DNA of 24,489 nt, from positions 675,940 to 700,428 of the forward strand of contig NW_019773526.1 of NCBI RefSeq assembly GCF_001039355.2. Reading direction: 5' to 3'. The position numbers and the translations under genes were made by a program. Numbering within the stretch: the stretch's first letter is position 1; each line of letters begins with the position of its first letter. Shown in pieces: positions 1 to 9,423 of this stretch. Origin of the DNA: Lingula anatina. Lineage: Eukaryota; Brachiopoda; Lingulata; Lingulida; Lingulidae. The notes below the pieces were generated by a model. The model saw only the letters and a list, made by a program, of their open reading frames with translations. It was not told the origin of the DNA and ran no database searches.

Positions 1-52
<52 letters not shown>

Positions 53-73
53 TTTTTTCTTTTTTTTTTTTTT
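1..73. repeat. (TG)n microsatellite with T-rich tail
   Basis: Positions 1-49 are an uninterrupted TG dinucleotide run, cut off by the left edge of the window. It is followed by a T-rich run with one C (50-73). The true length cannot be known from this window. Confidence 0.97.
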
Positions 74-239
74 GTCACAATTAAGGTACAATTTTTTGCA
101 GTTTGGCAATCTGCCTAGACAAGTTACCGCATAAGGTTAGATAATTTGAAAATATAAATCTTAAATTTTCTATCATTTATAGTTATCTTTTTTATATGTT
201 TTATATTACCTAATATTGAAATTGCATATTGAGCATCAT

Positions 240-470
240 TACCTCCGCCAAGGAGTTTATGTTTTCACCCCTGTTTGTCTGTCTGTCTGTCTGTTTGTTT
301 GTCATCAACATAACTCAAAAAGTTATGGACCGATTTTTATGAAATTTTTAGGGTAGGTCAGAAGTGATTAGATTTCGGTGGTGATCCAGAGCAATAATCA
401 ATCAATAATAATGAAGAAAATGCTGCCTTGGCGGAGGTCTGCGCTCTCGGGTTGCTTTTCTAGTTAATAT
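240..470. mobile_element. Short inverted-repeat element with CCTCCGCCAAGG ends
   Basis: The 12-mer CCTCCGCCAAGG at 242-253 has its exact reverse complement at 426-437. Inside are a TGTC tetranucleotide run (about 275-292) and the phrase AAAAAGTTATGGACCGATTT. To the right is GTCTGCGCTCTCGGGTTGC, running to TTTTCTAGTTA near 467. From memory, sequences of this form are dispersed in many marine animal genomes and give spurious peptides in gene predictions. It has no coding capacity. The outer ends and target duplication are not clear; a TA on each side is possible. The inverted repeat is seen directly; its status as a mobile element is inference. Confidence 0.7.
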
Positions 471-1543
471 CTGTTTATATGCCGTACATTTACTCTCATA
501 AGAAACCTGTAACATCCGATGTGTAAATTAAGATAATCTATCTATCAATCGATCTGTACTCAGGGAGCAACCCATTAACCGCGCCACTTATTCTCTGTAA
601 CCTTGAGTGAACCATTATTCGTCCAGTCTGTAATCGACTCCATCGTGGATCACATTTATAGTGTACGGCATGGTGAAAAATTCAGGAAGACCAAAGTGAC
701 GTGTTCATGGGATATACTGTATATATATATGCTTTATTTCCGTGCCACAAACAACAAATGCTGCTGATCACATTTTCCAAGATCAGACAACATTTAAGTA
801 TTTATTTTGGAAAGGAGTACTATTTTTTTTTTTTTTTTTTGTGCATGACATCATTCAAAAAACGTTTCCAAACGAAAAATTATAGCTTAAGTGAAATGAG
901 ACGAGCAAAACATTGCCATAGCTGTTTATTGACTGGAAAGCTTTCATTGGCGGCTAGTACAGGGTGTATATACATGTATAGATACAATTGTAAACTAACT
1001 GAAGGGAATCACATATATTACTAACAATCATGGCATTTAGGTCCGCACTAAGACGTCTATCTGCTTACTCTCTCTAAAGAGCCAATAACAGTTAAAAGAG
1101 TCGTAATAATTCTTTACGTTATGATTTGAGATTGATATCGCTATTCTGAACAAATACCTCCTTTTTTTGTACAGATGCCGAGTCCATGTATTCGTCCGTA
1201 CCTGACGGTGTTAGGATAGAGGGGAACACTCTGACAGAAGATATTCCAGAAGAAGCTATTGTCAGAAGAATCGGGCGATTTTTGTGGGAAATGATAAACG
1301 CCTTGCCGTTTGGTTGAATACATTAGTAATTTATTCACCATCTTAATAGCTTATCTTTTATGAAAAGCTATCAAACTGTCACTAGAAATATTAACTGCCC
1401 TTTTTTCTGTTGGGAAATAGTCTGTATCCAGTGAAACCCGGAACAACTGACAGTATATACTGTAGATGCATGGTTTCCTGTAGCAGTGGAAGGACATGCA
1501 CGAGATCTTACTTAAAGACGGTGTGCCTGTAAAATGTCGTTTT

Positions 1544-1547
<4 letters not shown>

Positions 1548-1581
<34 letters not shown>
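1548..1581. repeat. (TG)n microsatellite
   Basis: About 16 uninterrupted TG units, preceded by a run of eight T. This run produces a false histidine-threonine repeat on the minus strand. Confidence 0.95.
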
Positions 1582-2498
1582 GATATTAGAAAACTGTTCG
1601 TTTTTTATGTAGTGCACTCGCATATTCAGATCTCAACGTCCTTTAAAGAGAAAACATAAATAACATGTCTTTGTGTGTGAGTATACAATATGTACACTGT
1701 ACTAGTGACTGGATAAAATCCACACATATTTTATTAAAGGTATTGATTTACGTTTGCTTTCAACTGTTCTCCTTTAAAATGCCAAGACTGTTGTTTTCTA
1801 TGTTATTTTAAAAAGTAATGAATAGAGGAAATCAGTATGGCGTACACGTCTGTTATTTTTTTTTTACCTTATAAGATATCGATTAGGAAATTCTGCAATT
1901 GTACTCGGAAGGATACAATATTGAACAAATGGAATGGAACGAACCACAAAATATATAAACTATCGGGAAATCTGTGGTGTTAACGTCATTTGCAGTTGTT
2001 TTCGCCTCATTTGATCTCACTTTGTCACAGCTGAAAAACATTGCATTCAGACAAATATATATACACTTTTCTCACTTCCGTCTAGTACATGTATATAGTT
2101 ATTTTTATATCAAAATTATCTACCAATGTATACCTGTCCATTTTTGTCTGCTGTATTATATCAATTTATTTTTAATTAGTGATATAGTTGTGAGTTCAAT
2201 GCAAACATATGTCTATCTTAATTACTTGCATGTCTGTTAATTTAAGTACAGGATACAAAACTAAATCATTAGAAATGTCCTTAAATGCAAAAGCAGTAAG
2301 ATTTAAAGTGCTAATTTCTTTTAAGTCTAATACCCTGCAGTTGATAAGTGCTCTATTTTAATTTATTACTTATTTTGTTTGTTTTGAGTGGTCACATCCA
2401 TAATAAGTTGCTCTGCGGACTAACTGCTCCGCGGTTTATATATGGCCGACCCGCCTGAAAGCAATGTCACCGGTTCTGCATGGCACATAAATGAAATC

Positions 2499-2579
2499 TC
2501 GACTCCACTTCGATAAGGCGTACGGAACAAGGCAAACATCACCATAAGAGTGCATTGCGCCCTGATCGAAGTAGAGCGA
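2499..2579. repeat. Imperfect inverted repeat (hairpin)
   Basis: TCGACTCCACTTCGAT (2499-2514) is nearly the reverse complement of ATCGAAGTAGAGCGA (2565-2579), with about 50 bases between them. The surrounding 2405-2580 is richer in G and C than its flanks. It may be a remnant of a small mobile element, but no family was recognised. Confidence 0.5.
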
Positions 2580-2825
2580 AGATTTATTTATTTATTTTTT
2601 TATTGCTGTGTCCCTGAAGGGACGGCGCGTGTGGGAGGGGGGGGGGTCTATTAGGGGATCATTTTCCAAGGGGGGCGGCTATACTTGATCAGTTAGTCCG
2701 AAGATCGACATGTGCTGAATTCACTCATTGACCCTTTCACCAAAGCAGCTGATTGATTAAGGTGGAGAGGGCGCACGCTGGAGAAAGGCTAAAATCAGCT
2801 AAGAATTAATTAAAACTCAAATACT

Positions 2826-2861
2826 TTTATTATTATTATTATTGCTATTATTATTATTATA
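2826..2861. repeat. (TTA)n microsatellite
   Basis: A trinucleotide TTA/ATT run with one interruption (GCTA) near the middle. Confidence 0.9.
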
Positions 2862-3209
2862 TTGTGCTGTAATAAATATAGCAAAATAAGTAGAAAGCTG
2901 GTTTTTCTTGTGTATGCCATGAGAATATGCTTTGGTTTTAAAAGGAATATACGAAGTACAATCTGGTTTTAATGACTTTTAATTGCGAAATCAGTTCTTC
3001 ATATGATTCCGTCTAGATAATTAAGAAAGCAAAAATACGTGGTTGATTTTAAGTCATATAACAACCATTAATAACATTATCTTATCTTCATATTTTCGAA
3101 ATTATCACCTGTAGAAGAGTTTTACGCTTCACGAAAGATGCACATATTAGCATATCAAAGTCTTGTCACAGCAACGGTCAGTGGTACGTCTGGCCTCATC
3201 TGGCTGCTA

Positions 3210-3626
3210 CTAAGGCTCTAAGGCGGTAAGGTTTTGCTCCTGACAGTTTTCTTCGGGTTTGAACTTGAATACTATTCCAGGCATCGGTTGGAGCTTGTCC
3301 AATTTGGTTCAGATTTGTTGTAGGACCAAATTCGGCGAGTATTGGCTAACTAATAATGGCGGTTTTGATGGCCACGGTAGCTGTTCAGGGCCTTGGTTCT
3401 GCAAGTACTCTGTAAATGCTGGTGTTCCGCGTAGACTGACATTTTCTTCTTGTAAAGTGATGTTGTTCTTTAAGTTCCTCTTGCAAATGCGGGCGCGTAC
3501 GGATACACACCCTGAAACCCATGGCGTGTTCCGAACTACGGTGAACGTTGGATCCTTCCGTGACGTTTCTAGTGGTTTGGTAGTTGGGTAGACCTAGAAT
3601 TTTTTGACTGAACCTTGCTCTGCCAT
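3210..3626 (-). pseudogene. Degraded minus-strand reading frame, unknown family
   Basis: Read on the minus strand from the ATG at 3626-3624, one frame runs 138 codons to a TAG at 3212-3210. Two in-frame stops interrupt it: TAG at 3596-3594 (codon 11) and TGA at 3311-3309 (codon 106). The 94 codons between them are open. The translation starts MAEQGSVKKF and includes ENVSLRGTPAFTEYL, PWPSKPPLLV and, after the second stop, PGIVFKFKPEEN, which look more protein-like than nearby AT-rich frames. Overlapping frames on both strands are also open here, so low stop density alone could explain part of this. I do not recognise the family. It could be a decayed retrocopy, a mobile-element fragment or chance. 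Confidence 0.3.
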
Positions 3627-4431
3627 AGTCAGACTCAGACCAGCCGAAAGAGCACCACCCAAAGAAATCACCACATATTACGTAATGCAGCCGTGCTTCA
3701 GACAATTAAGACAGGGAGCTAATAGTTACTGACACTCCTGACTACACATTATTCACATGAGATACACTTTTTAGAAATAAATAACACATTTTTGAAACTA
3801 AAACATTTCATGCCAAGTCTCTACATGCATGATTGGTGTAATATACGGTTTTACACGCTCGGTGAAAAACTAACCATTAAGCATCCAACTGCTTTCACTC
3901 CGAGATAAATCTCCTTAGAATAAGTTATGCTGGAAAATTAAAACCAATCATTTAAACGCAAAAGACAATTAATTAATTAATTGATTCTAATGGCACGTTG
4001 TAGAATAATGGGGTATATACAATCACACAATGTAACGTACCGGTATATCTCTAAATGATGATGAACCTTAACGTCCTTACAGACTCCTGTCTCTACCTAG
4101 CCCTCAGAGGTAGAAAACTATAATTAAAGAAGACATTTATGAATCAATATCACAGTCGAAGAAAAATCTGTGCGAACACAGGAAGATGTTCATTCACCAC
4201 ACCATTCAGTAGCAATTCACTTTTAATCAACAACTGTTTATAGATATTTGTCAATAGGGTGCAGCACCGTCGGTGATACTTCGCTGTTTACAGTGTTGGC
4301 CACCCGCTTTGTGTGCAATTTATTTGTGTATTTGTAATATTTCGCATACAGCTGGGAGGCTCGTATTATATCTATTACTAAAAAAGATACACGTGCCTCT
4401 AGGGTTTTCTTGGTCTTATAAAAAAATCATG

Positions 4432-4459
4432 ATATATATATATATATATATATATATAT
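4432..4459. repeat. (TA)n microsatellite
   Basis: Uninterrupted alternating AT, about 14 units. Confidence 0.95.
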
Positions 4460-4532
4460 TGAAATGGGTATTGGCCTGCATGCTAAAGTAGCTGGATTGG
4501 AAATCTATTTTACTGCAAATGTCTGTGAGCAT

Positions 4533-4534
<2 letters not shown>

Positions 4535-4579
<45 letters not shown>
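4535..4579. repeat. (TG)n microsatellite
   Basis: Uninterrupted GT/TG run of about 22 units. It ends roughly 160 bases upstream of the TATA boxes of the WxxW gene. Confidence 0.95.
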
Positions 4580-4580
<1 letters not shown>

Positions 4581-4737
4581 ATCGCCTTTGTCCATATTGT
4601 TAACTTTTCCTGTCAGAAAACTGAAATTAAATACTACTTCGTTGAAATTGACTGATAATTTACGGATCTAATCATCGGCAATTTTAGCCGTAAGGGAAAT
4701 TGTGTATTTAGTGAATTAATGAGTAATCAATCATAAG

Positions 4738-4775
4738 TATAAAGTATAAAACAAGCTCCAGTCTTCTACACTGGC
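4738..4775 (+). promoter_or_regulatory. TATA promoter of the WxxW-domain gene
   Basis: Two TATA motifs lie in tandem: TATAAA (4738-4743) and TATAAAA (4745-4751). At normal spacing they place a start near 4770-4778, where TCTTCTACACTGG resembles a pyrimidine-rich initiator. The ATG at 4819 would then sit behind a 5' leader of about 45 bases. The motifs are seen; the start site is inferred from spacing. Confidence 0.65.
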
Positions 4776-4818
4776 ACAGAACCAACCATACCAGTAACTC
4801 ACCAGAAGTGATTTCAAG

Positions 4819-6076
4819 ATGGACATGTTCTTCATTAGAACGGCATCCTTTTTGTGTTTTATGTTGATTCTTCAGACCGCTTACTTAAATGCAGGTAAGT
4901 AATCTGTGTGGTGATATACAGCATGAGCAGATAAAAAAATAAATGTGGGAAAAGAAGGAGAAAAGGAAGTTATTGATATGATGAATTATCTTTAATGCGA
5001 AATGTATAATACAACTTTAAATGAACAACATTAGCGAAAGGGTATGCTTTAGCACATGTAACTGATGTTGGTGTTTGATTTTGAAATATCATTTGAAAAA
5101 AAATATTGAATCAATTTTGCTGAAATAGATGATTAAATTTCGAGGTGATGCTCCAAAATTTTGTAATATTCGCGAGCTATCAAAATCGTTTATCAAAAAA
5201 TTAATTTTGCACTTTCGTTCACTTCCTTCCCTTTAGTGAATGGAAAATGTAGAATTTAAAAAATATATGACATGTCGCAAAAGTGATTTTTAAACAGCAT
5301 GACCGTTTGTCGATTATTATGCGTGTCATATTTCTTAAGGGGGGGGGGGGTAAATGGCTGAGATAAGATATAATCTATATTCGTATTATTTGTTCCAGAA
5401 ATCTGCAGCCCGTGTCCCGGATGTCCTGACTGCCCTAAATGGACAAAGTGGATTGACCGGGATGACATCAGTGGCACAGGCGACTTCGAAACGTTTGATC
5501 CGCCATATTTGAACCGATCAGCGATAGTTCGTATTATATCAATGCAGTTTACCCATGTCTGGTTTCTTAACTGTTACTTGTTGCTTTAAATTTTCTTCGG
5601 CGCCATAAGCCCTTTTAGTCAGCAAAACCTAGATTTGATATTTTACACGGCTTTACTTTGTACAATTCTATGTAAAATTTCCACATGTAGCTGTAAAATA
5701 AGAAAAAAGAAGCAACCTGATTCTACAAAATCCTGATTTATAGATAGTTCATAATGACCTAATGAAATTACTCGAGATTTCAAAATTTGAAAAACTCGTA
5801 ACTCACCTTTTACCCCGGATCTACTGGCGTTACAGTGCATCGATATATTTCAATTAATCAACATGTGTATTTTCCTTTTTCCAGTGTGAGGACGGAAAGG
5901 CCCCTATCGACATTGAGTGTGATATCCAAACATCTAGAAAGATATGGTGGTTGCATAGTTACGTCCTGAGACCCGGGTACAACTGTACTTTACAGAACGG
6001 AATTGGCTGTTTCAACAGAGACCAAGGTTCCGGTTACTGTCCTGATTATCGCGTACGGTTTCTGTGTCCAGCTTAA
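4819..6076 (+). CDS. Small secreted cysteine-rich protein with one WxxW (mucin/CILP-type) domain
   Basis: Three coding exons: 4819-4894, 5399-5526 and 5885-6076, giving 131 residues. Introns are in phases 1 and 0. Residues 1 to about 25 form a signal peptide (hydrophobic FLCFMLIL core, likely cleavage after LNA). Next comes Cys28-x2-Cys31-x2-Cys34-x2-Cys37, then W40-T-K-W43 and IDRDDISGTGDFET. Residues 69-131 carry CEDGKAPIDIEC, NRDQGSGYC and a closing RVRFLCP. This is the layout of the WxxW domain known from mucins 2/5 and cartilage intermediate layer protein, where it lies in secreted matrix or mucus proteins. Here a single domain makes up nearly the whole mature protein. Ten cysteines remain after signal removal; N64 and N101 are N-glycosylation sequons. 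Only the second intron's donor (ATA/GTTCGT at 5527) is weak, but it is the placement that keeps frame. A secreted barrier or matrix role is inference; the domain call is strong. Confidence 0.85.
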
Positions 6077-6140
6077 AAGACTGGGCCACATCACATCACT
6101 TTACTTTTTTTTCATTGGAGAAGAAAAAATACTGGACACC

Positions 6141-6162
6141 GAAATACATGTACATGTATTTC
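6141..6162. promoter_or_regulatory. Perfect 22-bp palindrome in the 3' UTR
   Basis: GAAATACATGT followed by its exact reverse complement, 64 bases after the stop of the WxxW gene. In the mRNA it could fold into a 9-bp stem with a GUAC loop, or pair between two transcripts. It contains two overlapping TACATGTA octamers. The palindrome is seen; any function is inference. Confidence 0.5.
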
Positions 6163-6399
6163 AAGGTTAAATTGTAAGAACTAAATTAACCTGTGAAAGT
6201 GAGCTTTCTTTCTATACGGTATACGAGATGATTATTATAACATTATGAAATCTGATAATTTTAATCTTGTTGTGAGCGTTGATTCTTCGAATTAGAATTT
6301 TTACTTAACGCTTTATAGGTGGAGAACTATGAACTTGAGCAAATTAGTGAACTTGAAAAAGTAAACATTTTTTCTGTACGACCCGATTCAATAGTAAAA

Positions 6400-6405
6400 A
6401 ATAAA
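6400..6405 (+). promoter_or_regulatory. Candidate polyadenylation signal of the WxxW gene
   Basis: AATAAA 324 bases after the stop codon, followed within about 25-45 bases by T/GT-rich sequence (TATTTTGTTATGG). It gives a 3' UTR of roughly 350 bases. Confidence 0.55.
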
Positions 6406-7401
6406 TGAGCTTGAATATATAAATATTTTGTTATGGCCTGATTATTGTTTTATATAATACTTACAATTTCATAATAATCACCTTTAGTTTTTATTCTGTT
6501 GCAATCGTTATAAAATGGTCACCCAGTGTAAAACTACCTAATCGTCGATGGAGAACACAATATGCGTGATTACGCTGGGGATCGAAATTGGTCGATTTTG
6601 GCCCTTTTAATCGAATAAACAATCGACTTAAATTGAACGTAGTCTACAGTACATTGATTAACAACTCGTTTGTCGTGTAATATGTGTTCCTATCAGTACC
6701 AACTCAGACTTGGTAAACCTCATTTTACGTCATCAATCGACTAGATAACGAACATGTACATGGGCCACGCATGGCCTCTGACCTTTCAGATATCAAAGTC
6801 ACAACTTATCTCACCCTTTTATGTTCTAAAACTGCCTACATTGTGGATTTCACATGAACAACCTTAATCAAAGGGATAATAACTCTTCATAAGAGATCTA
6901 TATTTCACAATAAAAACATTGTGAACAGCTCATAGAAATATAATATATTCTGTTTTACCACAAAAACGGCAGTTATAGCTATTATTCTGATATCTGAGCT
7001 CGTCTTTAGACCACGTGACCTCCATTGATGGCTGTACTCTGTTATAATCTCTTAAAAGATTTTAATATAAAACCAAACTTTTTTGGAAAAAAAAACAGGG
7101 ACTAACTTTGAATGTAAAAATGGATTCAATAACCATTGGTAAGTATGGGAAAATTGTTATTAACTCCAGGAAATTTGTTTTTTGGCCAAAACGAAGAGTT
7201 ATTAACCTTTTAAAAAATTAAAAAAAAAGATAGTCCTTAGAGCTGCTTCACTCACTAAACACCAAATGTTTCAAAAACAAAAAGAATTGTGTTTATCGAT
7301 CCTGCTTACATAAAATGATCTCTCGTGAATTGAGTCTATATGCAGCCTGTGTTCTCATCAAAGTTCATGGCTGATCAAGCTGGACTGGAAGCATGCAAAT
7401 C
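6406..7401. other. Gene-free stretch
   Basis: AT-rich sequence without a supported exon, RNA gene or long repeat. Confidence 0.6.
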
Positions 7402-7580
7402 CAGTGACGAATTCAGGATTATTTTAAGGGGGGTGTCCGCGGATGCTAAGCCGACCCTCCCCCCTCCATCTAGGCATGGGGTTCGGGCCCGCTTAAGGCC
7501 CTGGAATTATAATTTCAAGAAGGAACCATCGGTTTATTTTTTTCCAGAAATTAAAGGGGGGGGGTCAGGACCCCCCTGAC
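7402..7580 (+). mobile_element. Miniature transposon copy, right end lost
   Basis: Starts with CAGTGACGAATTCAGG (7402-7417), resembling the ends of the complete element at 22587-22867. It shares internal blocks with that copy in the same order: GATGCTAAGCCGA, GGCATGGGGTTCGGGCC, AATTTCAAGA, TTTTTCCAGAAA, a G-run and TCAGGACCCC. Similarity stops near 7580 before the right terminal repeat. Any open frame across it is non-coding repeat. Confidence 0.75.
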
Positions 7581-7818
7581 ACTCTTTACGTTTTATTTCC
7601 TTCCTTTCCTCTTTTATTTAAACTACAGAACAAAACAAAAAGCAAGATTTTTTATCATTGCATATCACATTAAAATGCCCTCACTGACCGCCTCCCTTCC
7701 GCGAGTCAATCGAGTGAAATAAGGCATCATTTCTTTCCTCCTACGCTGCTTTAAGTAGAATCCCGGATCCGCCTGTATTAGTAATTATGGCAAGTGATTA
7801 ATCGATAGAGCAATAGTA

Positions 7819-8043
7819 AAGTCCCCTTTACACTGGACGGCGTCCTTTCTGCGTCCAGCAGTACGGCCCCATTTGAGAGTTAAAAAATTATAATGCTTTA
7901 CGTGCCGATAACTGGCCGATCATTGAGCATTCATTCTGATACAAAACCAATGCTCGTGCCTCCTTATTAAGACCACAGCGATGCCAAATTTCATGGTCGC
8001 AGGAAGGGCGGAGAAAGGACGCCGTCCAGTTTAAAGGGGGGTA
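7819..8043. mobile_element. Miniature inverted-repeat transposon, 31-bp terminal repeats
   Basis: The 31-mer at 7823-7853, beginning CCCCTTTACACTGGACGGCG, matches the reverse complement of 8009-8039 at 29 of 31 positions. The interior, about 155 bases, has no coding capacity. Four bases outside each repeat there is a TA (7817-7818 and 8044-8045), compatible with TA target duplication of the Tc1/mariner type, but a G-run on the right blurs the exact border. The inverted repeat is plain; the superfamily is a guess. Confidence 0.8.
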
Positions 8044-8454
8044 TAACGGACCGTATAGATCGAATGAAATTATTTGTGAGTCAAGTAATACTTGAAGTTA
8101 GGACGCAGTCCACTCGAGTAACAGCTCTGAAATTCAAAGTAGATTGAATATGGATAAACCTCTGAAAGCAACGTTGGTAAAAGACGTTGTAAGACACCTA
8201 GGACGGTTTAAAGTGCCCTCCCTCCGTTAGATTCAAGTTAACTTTAGCGTTGCGTAAGTGGGTCGCAATCTCGAACGGAGCTTACCTGTGCAAATAAAAA
8301 GATATACCGGATTCTGTTTCACAACGAGCCCTCTCTCGCGCATGACAGAGCTATGAAATACATACAAAAAAATTAATTTTAGACAATTAAAACTCAGCAC
8401 TAAATTTACCGAAAATAGATCACAATAAAACTATCAATAATATTTTTGGGCTCC

Positions 8455-8533
8455 ATTTGGAACTGTTTAAAACTATGATTCAGATTTTTAAAGAAATCGA
8501 AGAGGGGTCACCACCCCCTTAAATCCGCCACTG
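8455..8533 (+). mobile_element. Miniature transposon fragment, right end only
   Basis: TTTAAAACTATGATTCA (8466-8482) is shared exactly with the element at 22587-22867. It is followed by a shortened interior and the end CCCCCTTAAATCCGCCACTG (8514-8533), which corresponds to the right terminal repeat of the complete copy. No left end was found. It is separate from the copy at 7402-7580 because the two overlap in the family consensus. Confidence 0.7.
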
Positions 8534-9066
8534 TTAAGAACTATAATAACTCAGACAATCGTAATGAATTTAAAAAATGTTCTCGAAATGGTGTTAAATA
8601 TCGTAGATTCTAAGCGGATTTAGGATAGGGCAGATTCTGGTGATTAAAGTAAATTTACATTTTTTTTTTAATAAGAAGGTCTCACATTGCTTCTATGACT
8701 TTAAATCAATTCAACATGCATTCTGCCACAGCATGACACGTATTTTACTAAGTGGATGTGGCCGCAGGTTCACCAGTGCATTTCCATATCCGAACCGCTG
8801 GAAATGAAAATAATAATGAAAACGGAATAAGCAGATATTTTAATTGAGCGAAAGAGCTGAATCAGTGCGTATGTACGTATGTATGTACGTATTCAGACAG
8901 AAAATGCGATTTATATCCGTTTTAATGATGTGCATTACACGTATATTTGATAATGGGCAAACTGTACTACGGAAATAAAGTTACTTTTCACAGAAAAATA
9001 TGCAGTTATTTAATAGTAGGGCCTATGTTTGGAGTGCACGTGCAGATGACATAAAGGTTAAGAAAA

Positions 9067-9423
9067 TCAAATCATTTCGTTCATGAAACCTGCATGTAAG
9101 ATAAAAGTGGAGAAACAAACGAATATGTTGTCTCTCCCGTTGTCTCTCACTCCTCCCACCCACCTTACTGAGACCGCCCCTGTTTCACGCAAGATGATGC
9201 CGCTAGAAGGCCCATAGATTGCACACACGTCTCAACCAGTCGCAACTAAAGCATTCTCTACGACGGTTGACTGCGAACAACCTTTCAAGTCAGAGGGCCG
9301 ATTTAGATGGGCGACAGGGTCTTCCTCCAGTGATATGACAAGGTGAATTGATTCTGCATCAGCCGTGTAAGACAGCCAGTCTGGATGAAAGCCTTTCAGC
9401 TCGAGTGGAGAAATGTCAGTCTA
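9067..9423 (-). other. Unexplained minus-strand open stretch with one internal stop
   Basis: Between a TAG at 9423-9421 and a TGA at 9069-9067 one minus-strand frame has 117 codons with a single stop (TGA at 9234-9232). The first 62 codons include LELKGFHPDWLSYTADAES and SQSTVVENALVATG; the next 54 include VCAIYGPSSGIILRETGAV. There is no start codon at the head. The stretch is less AT-rich than its surroundings. It could be a decayed coding exon, a mobile-element piece or a conserved non-coding sequence. I recognise no family. Confidence 0.25.

Larger units (their letters stand above)
471..3209. other. Gene-free AT-rich stretch
   Basis: I see no exon with family resemblance here. Open frames are short, AT-driven and lack coding character, and several are translations of simple repeats such as the TG run at 1548-1581. 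Besides the repeats listed separately, there is a T-run (822-840), an ATTT-type run (about 2582-2603) and a G-run (2637-2646). Confidence 0.6.
3705..4737. other. Gene-free stretch with microsatellites
   Basis: No supported gene. It contains AATT repeats (about 3967-3983), a TA run (4432-4459) and a TG run (4535-4579). Open frames here are driven by those repeats. Confidence 0.6.

Noticed and set aside
1351-1623. Minus-strand open frame of 90 codons with a histidine-threonine repeat
   Set aside because: It is a translation through the TG microsatellite at 1548-1581 and has no other protein features.
7340-7579. Plus-strand open frame of 79 codons
   Set aside because: It runs through the miniature transposon copy at 7402-7580, and the related copy at 22587 does not preserve the frame.
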